A DNA stretch of 64,000 nucleotides, from NCBI GenBank assembly GCA_900095095.1, contig FMBT01000344.1, forward strand, positions 186,001-250,000. The letters are read 5' to 3'. Positions within the stretch are counted from its first letter, which is position 1. Every line of letters starts with the position of its first letter. The DNA comes from Fragilariopsis cylindrus CCMP1102. Taxonomy: Eukaryota > Bacillariophyta > Bacillariophyceae > Bacillariales > Bacillariaceae. Of this stretch, positions 42,631 to 55,220 are shown one piece after another. The translations under genes and the position numbers were made by a program. The notes beneath the pieces are model-generated. The model had not been told where the DNA came from, did not search any database, and saw only the letters and a list, made by a program, of their open reading frames with translations.

Positions 42631-45600
42631 TTAAATTCTCTTGTAGATTTGCTGTTGAAGGCTCGTACAGAAAGTTCCAAAATCTTTGTCGTGTGTTGTT
42701 GCATCCAATACCATCCATCTCAACAAAGCTTGATATTGCGCTACGTCGGTCTTCTGGCGAACCATGACAATAGGAAGACTTGCTGTAGGACGTAAACATT
42801 TTGGTTCTCTTCCCACCTGTGACCATAATTGGAATTGTTGAACGGCGGTATGGATTTTAGATTGTAAATCTTCATTCAAAATCTGGTCGTCATCGACCCC
42901 TTGTTCAATCAAAACAAATATGACAAAACATGTATCTAGTAAGTAAATCCCGTCTTCTGCTAGATTTGAAACTGTTACCGGTAATGGTGAAGGAAGATCA
43001 ACGACTGGGCTATTTTTCAGGTCGGTCATAGGATCCAGTATCGATGAACCAGGTTCTCTTAACTTTTTCCATTGATAAGTCGCAATTTCTCTTCCAACTT
43101 CTCCTAGCGGTCGTTCATCATATAACCCAAGACTTTCGCCGACATCAAAGAGTAGAGGATTCACTAACAGCATGGATGAAGAAGGACACACCTTTCTCGC
43201 GTGGTAGATGTAATATGCCCGCTCATCTCCCCGAGGAGATGGTACCGCTGATTGTGTTCCTGTTCCTCGACGCGGTACACTAGGCCTCAAAAGTGGAGAT
43301 TTGGCGGCACTCATGACAAATAAAGGCCACAACTGCAAGGACTCGGGTATCAGTAGTTGCCCCATAGGAGGTGCTTGGTATTTGGATATTAATTTACGAT
43401 GCGCGACCAGGACTTGACGACACGCGGTAAACATGTCATGTCGAGCATCGGTGAGTATACTATCTCCTTTCTGGTCAGGTGAAGAAGCATCAAAAGTGGC
43501 CGCGATGCCATCCAAAGAAAATTTAGAAGAAGAGGAATAATTTGAGTGTGGGAAATTCATTCGAAGTTGAAGGGCCGCCAATGCACCAAAGTCTATAGCA
43601 GGGAGAACTTGTTTTGGTTCAGATGTTACTCGGATGGCTAACGTCGAAATGCGAATTCTTCGATCACCCGTCCAAGGATTGGTATATAATAAAGCTGTCT
43701 GAACAAAAGCAAATTTATCATCCTTAGGCGTCGGTAAGCCTCCAATGCGATGTTCAAGAGTTACACCCAAACAGGTTTCCGGCGTCACAACGGAGAGTTC
43801 CAATTCGTCGTCTTGGCCAATGGAAGAAGATGGCCGAAGACTCCCAACAGAAGAAACAATAGAGCGAATCTGCAAACCTTGAGAACATCGAGCCTTGAAT
43901 ATGACATCCCATCCACTCAAGTATAATGGACGCACGAGTTCTTCGTGTATGGCTTTTTTCCAAACCTCTGTGGACTCATACGATACTTTATCAATCCAAA
44001 TCAATCGTCCGCCTGAAATTTCACACAGTCTTCCCATCGTTGCGACATCCAGAAAGGATTGCGTTACGTCAGGGTTGGTGTGTAGAACAATATCGAGGGC
44101 AACCTTAGCTTTGATACATCTCTTTCCCAATTGGGTATAAAAATCAGCTGCCGCCTTAAGATTTGGGTCCTTTTGGACTTTCGGGTTCGTAATAGAATCT
44201 TGCAGGGGCATATAGAGCGAAGTCCCACCGATATTACTACTACTGTTACGACTACTGTTGTTATTCCCTCCCGATACCCGTTCTCGGTCCACCAACGCTC
44301 CCAGACCGTAATTAGGACGTCTCCAGGTCCATAAAACTGCTCTTCCTCCAGATTCCTCAAGGGCATCAACTAAAAATTCGAGAGCGGCTCCACCCGCTGA
44401 CATGGAATATCCTCCTTTTCTTTCTGCTTGACTTGTACTAGATGGATTCTTATGATAATTTTGGACCCGATTTCTTATCAATTGCGGCAAAAGTACTGGA
44501 CGAATCCGTGAATTCCACAAACCCAAAAGATCTGCATATTCGTTGGGGAATGACCAGGACCATTCCGAGAGCGGTAAAGGCGAAAACGCCTCATCGTGTG
44601 CAACGTCAGGCATAACTATGAATCCATCCTGAGATAGCGGTACCAGTTCATCTTGCCTTATTTGGGTTTTTGCGGAATATATATTCCTGTCGAACAAACA
44701 AAGGCCATTGCGACACGGGGCAATACAACTGGTCGACCGTGTTGATTCTGTGTTGTTTCGATGTGTGCCATCACAATATTCTGATAAAATGCCGGCCAGA
44801 TTTCATCTAATATCAAGTCGATATAGTCGATAACTTTGGGACACGTCAAGTCGACACAAAATATCCAATTTGGTCGAACGGGTCCTGATGATGTTCGTGT
44901 GATGTATGGACCCTGAACGGGATAATCCACTGTACCTACTTTTTCACCATATTGCGATTGAGTGCTACCACTACTACCTAGTCCAAAGCTATTGTTACTC
45001 CGACCACAAAAATTACATTTCGATATGGTCCAGTAGGGATTACATATGCATAACATCGGCTACATCGAGGAGGTGCATCTCGATTAGTAGTATAATCCAC
45101 CGGAACACGACCCAATCCACCCGAATCAGGCAATACGGCTTCTTCAGTATTCTTTGATCCAAGAATGAAGTCAGAAGGAGGTGCGGGATGGTCCGCCGAC
45201 GGAAAAGCCAACGGCGTACAAAGTAAGCCCATATAATCATGTGCGTGGTTAGTATCTTCACTATCCCCCGTGGCACTTCTTAAAATATGACGATCCGACG
45301 GAAGTCGATACATGGTAGAACGAATAAAGTCTGGAGCAGCATTCCCATCGTCTAAGGAAATAAAACGAGAATCAGCTGCCGGTGGTAGTTCGTTCTGATC
45401 TGGATTATCATTTGACCAACACCCCTTTGGATAATATATGGGTAGTGGAGCATCGATATTTATTTCACCATCCATTTGGGGCCGTGTGAAAAGAGGTGGG
45501 CAAGACGGTGGTTGCTGCTGCTGCTGCTGCGAATTATTTTGAGGATATTGGTGTGCTGACTGTTGCGAAGGATAAACGGGTTGTTGTTGTTGTTGTTGTT

Positions 45601-46111
45601 GATTAGTATTAATATTATTATTGCCCTGGTGCTGCTGATGATAATGTTGTTGATTGTAACTGTTTTGATCATGTCCAGGAAAAGGGGGAGGATTCGATGA
45701 TGGTGGTATGGGTAATAGATTGGGATACCTCGTTGAAGAAGACGGAAATGAAGGAGCACTCATCGGCGACGGAGGAGGTGGGTGTCTCGACTGAAACGAT
45801 TGCTGTTGCTGTTGCTGTCCATAATTCCCAGGATGAGAATTATGCGATGGTTGATCATTATTACCGATAGATTGTTGAAGATGTGGAGGTTGCGGCGGTG
45901 GGGGAGGAAGGTATTGATTTTGGGGCTGCTGCTGCTGCTGCTGCTGCTGTTGTTTTGGAGGTGGTGGTGGTGGCGGCGGCGGTCTTCTTTGAAAATGTTG
46001 CTGATTATGATGTTGCTGAGGTTGTGGAGGTGGTGGCGGAGGGAATTGATTCCGGGACTTTTGTTGCTGTGGTGGTTGTGGCGGTGGTGGCGGTGGTGGT
46101 GGGAAAGACAT
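42631..46111 (-). CDS. SEC24: SEC24, COPII cargo-binding coat subunit
   Basis: Pairs with Sec23 on ER exit sites and recruits cargo into COPII vesicles. ATG at 46111 opens a Pro/Gln-rich N terminus (MSFPPPPPPPP) of about 200 residues, usual for Sec24. Then come INIDAPLPIYYPKGCW, FIRSTMYRLPSD, PLAFPSADHP, and the zinc finger CSRCYAYV...NPYWTISKCNFCG (CxxC-x17-18-CxxC). The trunk/vWA part includes RPNWIFCVDLTCPKVIDY and LVPLSQDGFIVMP, followed by AALEFLVDALEESGGRAVLW. The helical and gelsolin parts follow to the C terminus (VMVRQKTDVAQYQALLRW). Frame changes at about 45050 (one missing A or T in TATGTAATCCC) and about 44690 (one missing T in TTGTTCGAC); each single base restores the expected Sec24 text. 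About 1,160 aa. For an essential gene, assembly error is the best explanation. Confidence 0.93.
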
Positions 46112-46789
46112 GGTTTAATTGTTGAAAATATGTGGATACCGTTATCTGTATCCTATTTAACTTTACAGTATGTCTATATCCTCACAAAGTCGTTTCAAAT
46201 CTAGTCGTGTCAATCGAGCGGGGTTTTATGCTTATCTTTCCAGCTTTATCGTTGTTTGCCAGCAAGATATCTTATCGTCAAGGTTCCGCACTTACCATTG
46301 GCCATTGTGGTCATTGAAAGTTTAAAAGTTCGAAAGGTAGTATAAAGAGTATTTTTTTTGGCGTTGAAAAAAAAGGTACAGTATGAGATTCGGGGGGGGG
46401 GGGTGAGGGAAATCGATTTAGGTGTCCGTTTTTATAAGTCATAGAAAGATTTCAACGAACATCTACCGGTATCTATTCTTTCTTATTACTACCTGATTGA
46501 TGTGATTTGTGATTGCAGTATAATATAGATAGTACAGACAAAACAAGAAAAGAATAAAGCAAGCATACATGGTATCTAATGGTGACTAGGCTACACTACA
46601 TAAACTCTATAGTATAGTTATGGGAAGTCAGGTAGAGGAAACTTCATTGTTACGTGTTACTACCATTGGTTTTAAGCTACTGCATTCTGATTCGTGCAGT
46701 ATCTTAGTTCTTTCTTCGTTGCATAGTCACTATCAATTTATATTTAATTCCTTCTTTTTTGGTTATACTATACCATTTTTTTTCTTAAA
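46112..46789. other. Upstream region of SEC24 and 3' region of the lumenal protein gene
   Basis: A run of 12 G at 46392-46403 stands out in AT-rich DNA. No gene or other repeat recognised. Confidence 0.5.
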
Positions 46790-47626
46790 TCATGGTTGAT
46801 AAATTGGATCTTTAATATCCCCAGGCAATTCAACATCGGAAAGATACTGTGAAAGTAATTGACTTGTTGTTAAGAATGCTTTATTTGCTTTGGATATGTC
46901 ATCAGCTTTACCGGCAGCTTCAATAGCATCAAATGTTTTTGATAGTTTCACAAATGATTTAACTGCTGGTGTATTATCTGGTGGTTTTCCGGGCTTTGTA
47001 AATGTATTTGCTAGGAGTAGTCCGTCACCACCTTCGAATTCATTTGATTTTTTTGTTGGTACTCCTCTAAGATCAACAAGAGCAGCATATGTCCGTCCTG
47101 CCTCATCTGGTTCTCTTCGTTGGAGTGTAATAAAAAAGTTTGCCCATGCTGGACCTGTAGTCTCACCCTTATCAATAGCCTGCCCTAACACAATAAAGTC
47201 TTTTACATCTGCAATGATCCGTTGTTTAAACTTTCTTTTCTTTTCTGATTTTGTAGCTGGAGCTAACCCAGAACTTACCGATGCTCCTGATCCATCAAAA
47301 GCAAATGCAGAGAATGGTGTTGTTGCAGAAACGACAGCGGCAGCGGCGATAGTGGCGGTTGTCGCAGCGCGACTCAATAGATCTCTGCGACTTATGGTGC
47401 GTGTAGTAGCAGTATTAACATCGTCGTTATCATCATCACAATCATCATTACTTTGACCTCGAAAGAAAGTCGATGATACATGCTGTTGCTGTTGCAATTT
47501 TGTGGTCGATGATAAGCACGAATTGTGAACGATATTAAATCCACTAGACGATTTCAAGGATGTCACGAAAATAATAAGGACGAGACAGCACACTAATAAA
47601 GGCGAGTTAAACATCATCATCATCAT
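46790..47626 (-). CDS. Twin-arginine thylakoid-lumen protein, helical
   Basis: 278 aa from the first ATG of the Met run at 47626; the longer open frame upstream begins with TTG. The signal peptide is LLVCCLVLIIFVTSL, followed by SSSGFNIV (ASAF-type site) and a transit stretch. A twin-arginine lumen signal follows (SRRDLLSRAATTATIAAAAV) with cleavage around FSAFA-FDG. The mature 150 residues are helical: QRIIADVKDFIVLGQAIDKG, AWANFFITLQRREPDEAG, FVKLSKTFDAIEAAGKADD, KAFLTTSQLLSQYLSDVELP. Size, targeting and helical content are like the extrinsic photosystem II proteins PsbQ'/Psb31 of red-lineage algae, but I see no decisive signature, so that is only a candidate. Confidence 0.75.
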   Translation of the reverse strand: MMMMMFNSPLLVCCLVLIIFVTSLKSSSGFNIVHNSCLSSTTKLQQQQHVSSTFFRGQSNDDCDDDNDDVNTATTRTISRRDLLSRAATTATIAAAAVVSATTPFSAFAFDGSGASVSSGLAPATKSEKKRKFKQRIIADVKDFIVLGQAIDKGETTGPAWANFFITLQRREPDEAGRTYAALVDLRGVPTKKSNEFEGGDGLLLANTFTKPGKPPDNTPAVKSFVKLSKTFDAIEAAGKADDISKANKAFLTTSQLLSQYLSDVELPGDIKDPIYQP

Positions 47627-48231
47627 CGTATTATTATGTTGATGATAGAATAGAGTGTGTTTCTGGTTAGCACGTTGAGGTTCCAATAACAAACGCAAAC
47701 AACGTCTACCGTAGTATGCAATTCTGAAGTCGAAACTGTCTACCTTTTATGATATAATTCGAATATATGAATATAAAATATTGCGTGTAAAGTCAGATCT
47801 ATTATCGAAAATCTTCAATCTCCTAGAAATTCAAATCCATGTAGCTGTTAAGTATTCCGTATTCATATGAATCATACCGTATAAGTATATCCTAGATACT
47901 ACTGAGAGATCTTCGTGTCAGTAAGGGGCGTTTTTCTGTTAAGTAAACAAATTTTCTCAAAAATCTTCTTTCACATCCATTTTCAATTTCGAAGAATGTT
48001 ATACTAGCAGAGTCAGAGATAAGAGATATATAATTAAAGGATCCAGTATATGTCAGACAAGAGATGTTGAGCTACCCTTCGCTCACACCCGTAAACGTCG
48101 ATCGATAAGATACCAGTGATTTTGGCGACTTTCGGGCATTCTATTAATCTCTAAAAGTACGCACATACTAGTAGTAGAATTTTATAAAAGTGACAACAAT
48201 ATAATACAAACAAAAATACAAGTAGTATACA
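47627..48231. other. Divergent intergenic region
   Basis: Promoter-type AT-rich DNA between the lumenal protein (-) and bestrophin (+) genes. No element recognised. Confidence 0.5.
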
Positions 48232-50495
48232 ATGATCAAATATAAGAAAAAAGCATTTGGTCTTAATTTATTACTTCGTGTAAATGGAAGTGCTACTTAT
48301 CGAGCAATCATCCCAGCAATGATGGCTGTAGGGGTTCTTTTCATAATGAAATTAGTATGGAAAGCACCACCACAATCTGAAATGTTACATCCCTATGTTG
48401 CCGGCGTTCTGATTAGTAGTATAGCATTTTTAGTTGTCTTTCGAATGACTCAAGGATACGGAAGATACTGTAAGTTTAATACAAGTAATAGAAAAGGAAC
48501 AACGAAATATATTGACTTTAAAATACTGTGGGATTTGAATGCGTCAACCGACAGCCCCACGTTCGTGGTCTTCCTTTTTTTCTCAACAATTCTTATTCTC
48601 GCACTATGTAGGGGAAGCTACTGGAGCAGTATATAGAATGCAAAGTAAATGGATGGATGCAGCTATTCACATAGCTACTTACCACTTACAGTTACCTCAG
48701 TATGATAAAATTAAACCTCCTAGTTATTCGAAATACCATCATCTGAATGAAAAATTCCTAACGAGAGATAGAGAGCGTGTAAGAGCTTCGCGCTTTGACA
48801 TTGGTACTGCTGGAAAGATAAGTAGTGAACGAGCTTTACTAAGGTCTATTGAGAGAATCAGTACAACAAAAGCGCATAATGGAAAATCAAATAGGAAGAA
48901 GATGACAGCTGAATCAGAAACACGCTCTTCGACCGACAATCTGGGAGTAGAAGAGGATGGTGCAATCACCGTGATTAGAACACTGTCCAAAAAGCTTCCC
49001 AATAGAATTTCCACTCGTCGTTTCGAACAGGCACCCGTTTCTGGTGAAGTTCGTAATGGTGATTCAATTGCCTCTAACGCTAATAGTATCAATGACGTAA
49101 GGGAAGAAGAACCAGCTGATGATAACGACGATGAAATACCCAGAAAAAAAAGAAGAGCTCCTCAGTTTTTATGTGGTCGTCCACGAAAAGATGGAAATTG
49201 GGAACCATTATTTGATGATGGAAGAAGTACATACATAGATCCGCAAAATCCATCAAACATTGAACGCTGTGGATTTGCTAGTATTCAGGGAGAACATACC
49301 CCGATTCTTTTTCTGCAAGAACTGGCACATCTATCCTCGCTTATGAATGCTGTTGCGTTGAGTACTTTACGTAATGATGTTGAGGGCGTCGCATCTCCAT
49401 TAAGTTTGTACCAGCCGGGAAGCCCGTGGCCTGAAGTCGACCCACAGCTAGACCAGAACCTGTACGACTCACGTCTAGAAAGATATTGGTTTGCATGGTT
49501 ATACTTTCTAGGGCAAGGACGGAGTCCAGCAGAACGTACGAGATACAATGCTGCTCGACCTATGTCAGTTTTAGGAGGTGTTTCTGATGCAGAAATACAA
49601 ATGTTACAAGTGGCGCGGGGTCCGCTGGCAAAGACACAACTGTGTTTTTTTTGGCTATCTGAATTTGCTGTACGAGAATACGATGAAGGAGCTCATGGTG
49701 CCCTTATTTCTCGTTGCATGCAATTCCTCAGTGATGGAATGACAGGTTACAACGACGCACGAAAAATCATGTTTAATCCCTTCCCCTTGTAAGTGAACGG
49801 TTACGATTCTTTTTGTTTTATTTGTCAAATTTTATTAGCTCTTTTTCCACCAACTTATGGTGATCTCTTACAACCAATGAATTTTTCTTCTTCGTCTTTT
49901 TTCATCTAAAAAAAGTCCACATGCACAGTTAAGTTCGGTCTTTGTTAATTTAATGATTCTTGTTATGCCTCTATTGATGAGTCAATATATTAAAGATTCG
50001 TGGCTAGCTTCCCTCTTTACATTTTTTAGTGTGATGATCATAACAAGTATTGACGAAGTCGCACGAGAGCTAGAGAACCCATTCCGAAACATCCCCAATG
50101 AGTTACCATCAGTTACATACCAGGCTGAATTTAACGAGGCTCTCTTAACCATGTATTCAGGTTTTCATCCTGATTCTTTTTGGGATCCTCCATTAGAGGA
50201 GAATAGATCGGATCCTACCTCTGATGTTGATAATTCCAGTTCTGTTACAAACATTTCTACCGCGATGCCCCCCATTACAGAAAATTCTGCAAGGTATGAA
50301 TATGAAGACACAATAGAAGAGGAAGTTGCCCATTTTGATCACAAATCTGGGGATCAAGAGATAATGAAAGCGCAATTGTGCTTAATAGTGGAACAACAAG
50401 GTCGAATGATGGAACATATGATGACTGAGCAGAAACGATTAAACAAAATGATGGAGGAAATGTTGAGTCAATTGACTTCTGCTCAGGGTAAATAA
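48232..50495 (+). CDS. Bestrophin-family anion channel
   Basis: Three exons: 48232-48469, 48612-49788 and 49916-50495; both introns are GTAAGT...AG (142 and 127 nt) and the total is 664 aa in frame. The first splice yields GYGRY-WEATGAVYRMQSK, matching the bestrophin GxxR(F/Y)WExR region. The second joins FNPFPF to PHAQLSSVFVNLM. Family marks are the N-terminal helix pair (LLLRVNGSATYRAIIPAMM, VLISSIAFLVVFRMTQGYG), the second membrane block (ILVMPLLMSQYIKDSW, LFTFFSVMIITSI), and DEVARELENPFRNIPNELP, the Ca2+-clasp-like stretch. A 250-residue charged insert and a C-terminal Met-rich coiled coil (QGRMMEHMMTEQKRLNKMME) are unusual. In algae, bestrophins move chloride or bicarbonate, some at thylakoids; no plastid presequence is evident here. 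Confidence 0.9.
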
Positions 50496-50794
50496 TGTAT
50501 CACAGAACGGATCTTTCCTTTGTAGAGGTAGGTAATATCAAAAACAGTTGTCAACGTGTAAAACTATATTGCACTTTAGATCCTTGAAATTCTAGAGCTT
50601 CAGATTTAAATATGCTAAGCCATACCACTGGAGAGATGTTTACATGTTTGCTATGACTTCAGAAGAGTTTTGTGATAATTATACAAACCTCCACAATCAT
50701 TATACCCGGTATCGATTCAGTAGTTATATTTGATAGTGGCGCATACAAGATTTCTCCAGAGACATTTTGTGGAATCAACTTTAAGTTCTTCAGC
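50496..50794. other. Convergent 3' intergenic region
   Basis: About 300 bases between convergent 3' ends. Nothing recognised. Confidence 0.5.
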
Positions 50795-53151
50795 TTAAAT
50801 CAAGCTTTGATCCTTCTTCCATACTTCTACAGCATCTTGCAATCGCTTGACTATTGTCGTCTCACTCAGCTCTTTGATGACAGCATCGCCCGCGTAATTA
50901 GTTCGTCGAGCACGTACCCGCAGTTGTCGTCGTTCAAGTCCATCCTCGTTGTTGTTGTCTATACTGTTCACGATTTCTACCACGACGTCGACACCACCAT
51001 CTTTGGATATCCTTCTTTGAGTCGCTGGAGAAGACGCCGAACCATTACCTCCTTCTCGTAGAACTTTTCTCGTCGGGCTTCTTCTCCGCGGCTCATGTAG
51101 TTTGTCCCAGTGTTAGTGGGCAAAAATAAGAGACGCACTCCTTCTTGATACAAAATATTACGGCAGGTAGCGGGTGTGATCATCGAAGATGGATCGAGTC
51201 CACCCTTATCATAAGCCCTAACGGGTGTCGTCAAGCCCTTCCCTGACAGCGCAAAGAGATTGCCCCATTCTTGTACATACTCTACGAGTCGATCGTAATA
51301 ATTGGCTATATCAGTTCCTTCCGATGATGAATCCATTCCCGAATCATAAATTATCGTCCGCCACAGTTCGGGTCCGTCAAGGCACGTGAAGGTTTCTCTC
51401 CAAAACTCTTCTTGTTTTTGTGACTCCAATAACATGGTATCCTTTTCCAACAAGAATGAGGACCGCAAAGAACCTGATATACTTACCGTCGAATTCCGGG
51501 CCGGTGGTTGATATGCTATAGCTTGTACAATCACTTGCACGGCAGTTTCAACAGACGTCGCATCGTCTGTCACATCTCCTGGACGTAATGAAAAATCGGA
51601 TTCGCTTTGACCACCACCCTTTCCCTCTTCCACAGAAGGAACAAAGTCTCCTTCCTTTAGTTTGATTATTGTGTAATCTAAGGGCGGTTCCGTCACACGA
51701 TCACGAACTGTATTTATTAAAACTTCCTCGATACCTCTTCTCTTTTCCAATTTCCCACCCAAGAAATTTTGAACACTGTATGGAAAACTTTCGAATCGTT
51801 CTGTTCCAAGGGTAGAAATACCAACAAGTTGAGTCGGCGGCGTTCCTAACTTCCCTCCACCTGTCCCTAAAGTTTTTCGTAATAAACGATCGAGGATTTT
51901 TTTCAACGTATCCGGTGAAAAAAATCCGGTACAGAAAAAAATGACAACTGCCGCATCATTTCCACCTAACGGAATATTCGACGTCGGAGACACAACATCG
52001 ACTGTTAGGTTGGGTATATTATCTTCTTCGCGTTCAAATCCTTTTAGTAATGCAGGTATAAGTTGTTTCGCTAATTTATCTTGTTTCGTATCAGCGATTA
52101 TCAGTATACGATTTTCCTGTACTACAGTCGACGAGACTGACTCTTCTTCTTCAACGACTGCGTCGTTACTTCTCGCTGCTTCTCGTATAGCATTTCCAAA
52201 ACTTCCTAAAAGTCCATTGCCTGAGCCTCTAGTAATGTCGTCATCAGCCACGACGGTCCGTCCATCTAATACCCCCCACGTTCCAACTTCTACTCCTTTT
52301 GCTTTATTTCCAGTCGCTGATGATCCCTCCATGGCACGACTTGCTGCGGCTGCCATTTTAGTAGAAGCTCGAAACTTTTCGGATGACTTGAGAAAGTCTC
52401 CTGTTAAGTTGTCGATCTTCGACATCAGCATATCCGATTGACGTTTCGCTTCTAATTCGGATGCAAGATTTACAGCCCGTCGACTTGCTTCCAATTCACG
52501 TTTCATTTTTTTCTTGAGATCTTCAATGTCATTTACACCAGCATCGATAGCATCCTCAACGATTTTTCGTGCATCAGTTCGTAAACGATCCGCATCTTTT
52601 TCCGATAATGGTTCCAATGATAGATCGATTCCTAACAGCTCAGTGGTGTCATTCCCTAAGATGTCAGAATTTAGTAAATTTGGCAAGGCGTCCCAAGATG
52701 TTCCCGGATCTGGAATACTATTGCTGGTGCTGCTGGTGCTATCGCCACCACCACCACCACCACCACCGTTAGAACCCGGCCATTCTTTGTCGTAATCAAT
52801 ATTGGCATCCCATTCTGATTTCTCGTTTTCATTTTCATTCTCATCATAATTTCTATCGTCGATATTATTATCATCATCTACACCTTCAGAAAGACATGTC
52901 AATGATCTCATTGTCCTTGTCTTTATTGGACCGAAGTTTTTGGTAAAAACAGGCATCACCCCTACTCTCCCACTTATTGTATTTTTCGTGTTCGTTGTCG
53001 TTGTAAAACCACGAACGACGATAGGCGTGATTAGGATGGAAAGAGTTACTGATATCAACATGGCTAATAATAGCTGTAGAAACAAACGTATGTGTATCCC
53101 AAGCGAACGATGTATTCGTCTTGTTCGTATCGATGTTTGTAGCGGGTTCAT
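50795..53151 (-). CDS. Plastid-type NAD(P)-binding (atypical SDR-like) protein
   Basis: ATG at 53151. The N terminus has a long hydrophobic signal (LQLLLAMLISVTLSILITPI) and VVRGFTTTT, an ASAF-like site with a Thr-rich transit stretch. An acidic and Gly-rich part precedes a coiled region (DIEDLKKKMKRELEASRRAV). A Rossmann-like core follows: RILIIADTKQDKLAKQLIPA, DAAVVIFFCTGFF, QLVGISTLGTERF, and LDYTIIKLKEGDFVPS, with SVETAVQVIVQAIAYQPP as in HCF173/Ycf39-type atypical SDRs. The glycine motif is not canonical. Frame changes near 50990; one missing A (CCAAAGATGG) gives GYPKDGGVDVVVEIVNS and carries the protein on to 50795 (VWKKDQSLI), some 60 residues beyond the first stop. Role in plastid assembly is a guess. 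Confidence 0.68.
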
Positions 53152-53519
53152 TCTATTCTTATGAATCTTGATCCTTCGAAAAGAAAATCCCTAGGTCCAC
53201 TCGCCAGTATTATTTATGTGAAGGAAATATTTTAAATTATCTTACTGTTTGTTCTTTTCACTAATAAACATAAAAGCAATGAGTATCATGTGTCCAACAT
53301 GCATGGTTAAGATTTCATGTCGCTGATGATTGCTGATTGAAGATACAAGATTGGATGCATGTAATAGCTACTAAAGTTAGTAGTATTCAAAATATAGTAG
53401 TAGGACTACAGTACATTGTACATTGTTACTACAGGGTTCATATTATGATTGTTGCTCGCGCGAGTGGGCGTCTAAGTTCATTGCGTGAAGAAGTATAGAG
53501 AGAGAATGAGAGAGAGAGA

Positions 53520-53580
53520 AAAATAAATATTTGAAAATAGTGTTAAGTAACGTAACTACATATTTTTAGCACAGGATTTC
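53520..53580 (+). repeat. 61-base repeat, copy 1
   Basis: Begins AAAATAAATATTTGAAAATA and ends TTTTTAGCACAGGATTTC. The second copy is at 55221-55251 plus 55296-55336, interrupted by 44 inserted bases. Confidence 0.8.
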
Positions 53581-53788
53581 AGCATTCATTTTGCAAAGAA
53601 GAGATTGATGGGAATTCTATCGGGGACGGACTATAGTATATTATGGGCATGTGACATTGATTTGATTGACGGAGGACTTTACTATATTATGACGAAATGC
53701 TGTCAAGATTCAGTGCAAGTGATGAAGTTATTGTGCATCTGTCTATAACATAGTAGTAGTAGTAATACATTCATAATAGCAGCTTCAT

Positions 53789-53975
53789 TCTCTCTCTTTA
53801 GCCGCTTGGCTGCCTCCCTCTGTTCAGAGAGATAGAAGAAAGAGATCTCTAAATGCAGCAATGTAGAATGATTTTTACAAGCAATAGGCAAATAACTAAT
53901 TACATGTTATCATGCAAAGTGAGGATGTGCTTAGTTCCTCGCTCTGAAGCCGCTCGTCTGCTCCGCTCCGCTCGC
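53789..53975 (+). repeat. Direct repeat of the island, copy 1
   Basis: Shares with 54600-54812 the ordered blocks CTCTCTTTA-AGCC, GAGATCTCTA, GCAATAGGCAAATAA / ACAATAGCCAAATAA, ATTACAT, and GATGTGCTTAG-TCCTC-CTCT-AGCCGCT. Copies are clearly diverged. Confidence 0.65.
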
Positions 53976-54339
53976 TAGGTGAAAGAGGAAAAAGATAGTT
54001 TTAACAGGATTCAGGTTATGGCTCTCAGCTGAGAGCCACTTTTTGGGGTCTATTTTTTGTGGGGGTATATCTCCCTCAAAAAATGGACCTATACCCCCCT
54101 ATTGAGACACAGCGCGTCTCCGAATAAGGGCACGTGTCTTTTTATATACTCAATAGAAGTCCCGTTTGCTTTGTATGGGCCGCACCTACGCTGTAATAAG
54201 CCCGTAAAAAATAATTTTGGAAGAGCCATAGTAGGAAAATTCGCGGTAGCGCTAAGCATCGCGTAAGTTTTTTCTTGTGCGATTATTTATTTTGTTTATA
54301 TATCCAAAATGTATGTGTCATCGTATGAATCAAATAACT

Positions 54340-54420
54340 GCCCTTGTGGTTGAGTTGGAAAGAATCCGTTAATACAGATCAACAGGCCTGTGTTCGAGTT
54401 GCTAATGCGTCAAATCTTAA
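54340..54420 (+). other. tRNA-like pol III promoter, possible SINE head
   Basis: TGGTTGAGTTGG (54347-54358) fits box A and TGTTCGAGTTG (54391-54401) fits box B. Their spacing of 44 bases equals that of a tRNA gene (positions 8 to 52), with seven bases GCCCTTG before as the acceptor side. The 3' acceptor strand (CAAGGGC) is missing, so this is not a functional tRNA. A tRNA-derived SINE head or tRNA relic is the best reading. Confidence 0.45.
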
Positions 54421-54599
54421 TTTATTTTGGATATCACATCACATATATTTGCACCTCCGAAGATTTTCATTTTTATTTCTTTTTTTTAGATGGAAATTAT
54501 CGCGTGTATTTAACACGCGTAAAATACGGCAAAATTCCTTATAACAGGAATCCTGTTAAAAGCAGGAAAAACTTAGGGTGTCTTCTACAAACTATATTA

Positions 54600-54812
54600 T
54601 TATACTCTCTTTACAGCCTCTCAGCTGCCTCTCTCCATGTACTCCATACTTGGAGAGAAAGATAGAGATCTCTACATACTAGCAACTGAGGATGCCTTGT
54701 TTTAATACAGACAATAGCCAAATAATCAATTACATATTTGTGATCTTTTCATATGTCTGTATGTAATAGAGTGATGTGCTTAGCTCCTCCCTCTAGCCGC
54801 TCAGCAGGCTGC
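54600..54812 (+). repeat. Direct repeat of the island, copy 2
   Basis: Diverged second copy of 53789-53975, ending GATGTGCTTAGCTCCTCCCT then CTAGCCGCTC. The tRNA-like box pair lies between the two copies. Confidence 0.65.
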
Positions 54813-55220
54813 AGCAACTTATGATGTCTCTTTTTAATATTATATTATAATATTCAATAATAACCAGCTAACCAAAAGACCTGTCCCATTCCTGTTGATT
54901 GTTATCATAAAAGATATGCAAATGGAAGTAATATACTGACATCCTGTCTTACCTGCCTAGCTATCTTCATTTCGGAGAAAGTAGAGAGAGAGAGAGAGAG
55001 AGAAGAAGAGTTTTATAAAGTTGTATTTAACAGTGGTTGGCCAGAAGAAACGCTTCCTGTGGGGTACCCGCGCGGTGGGGGTGTATAATTTACATAAACT
55101 GAAAGTATAGTTAAGTTTATAGGAAGACTGTGTGTTTTAGATTTTTTTGAAGAAATAAGAGCTATTTAAGTCTCACTAGAATGTTTGAATCTTGTGGGAC
55201 TCAAATCGGATTCATATTCT

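Noticed and set aside
45782-46204. Plus-strand Leu/Arg/Trp-rich frame opposite SEC24
   Set aside because: Antisense of the Pro/Gln-rich SEC24 N terminus.
53789-54812. Direct repeat pair read as long terminal repeats
   Set aside because: Copies are diverged, short, and enclose no coding sequence, primer-binding site or polypurine tract.
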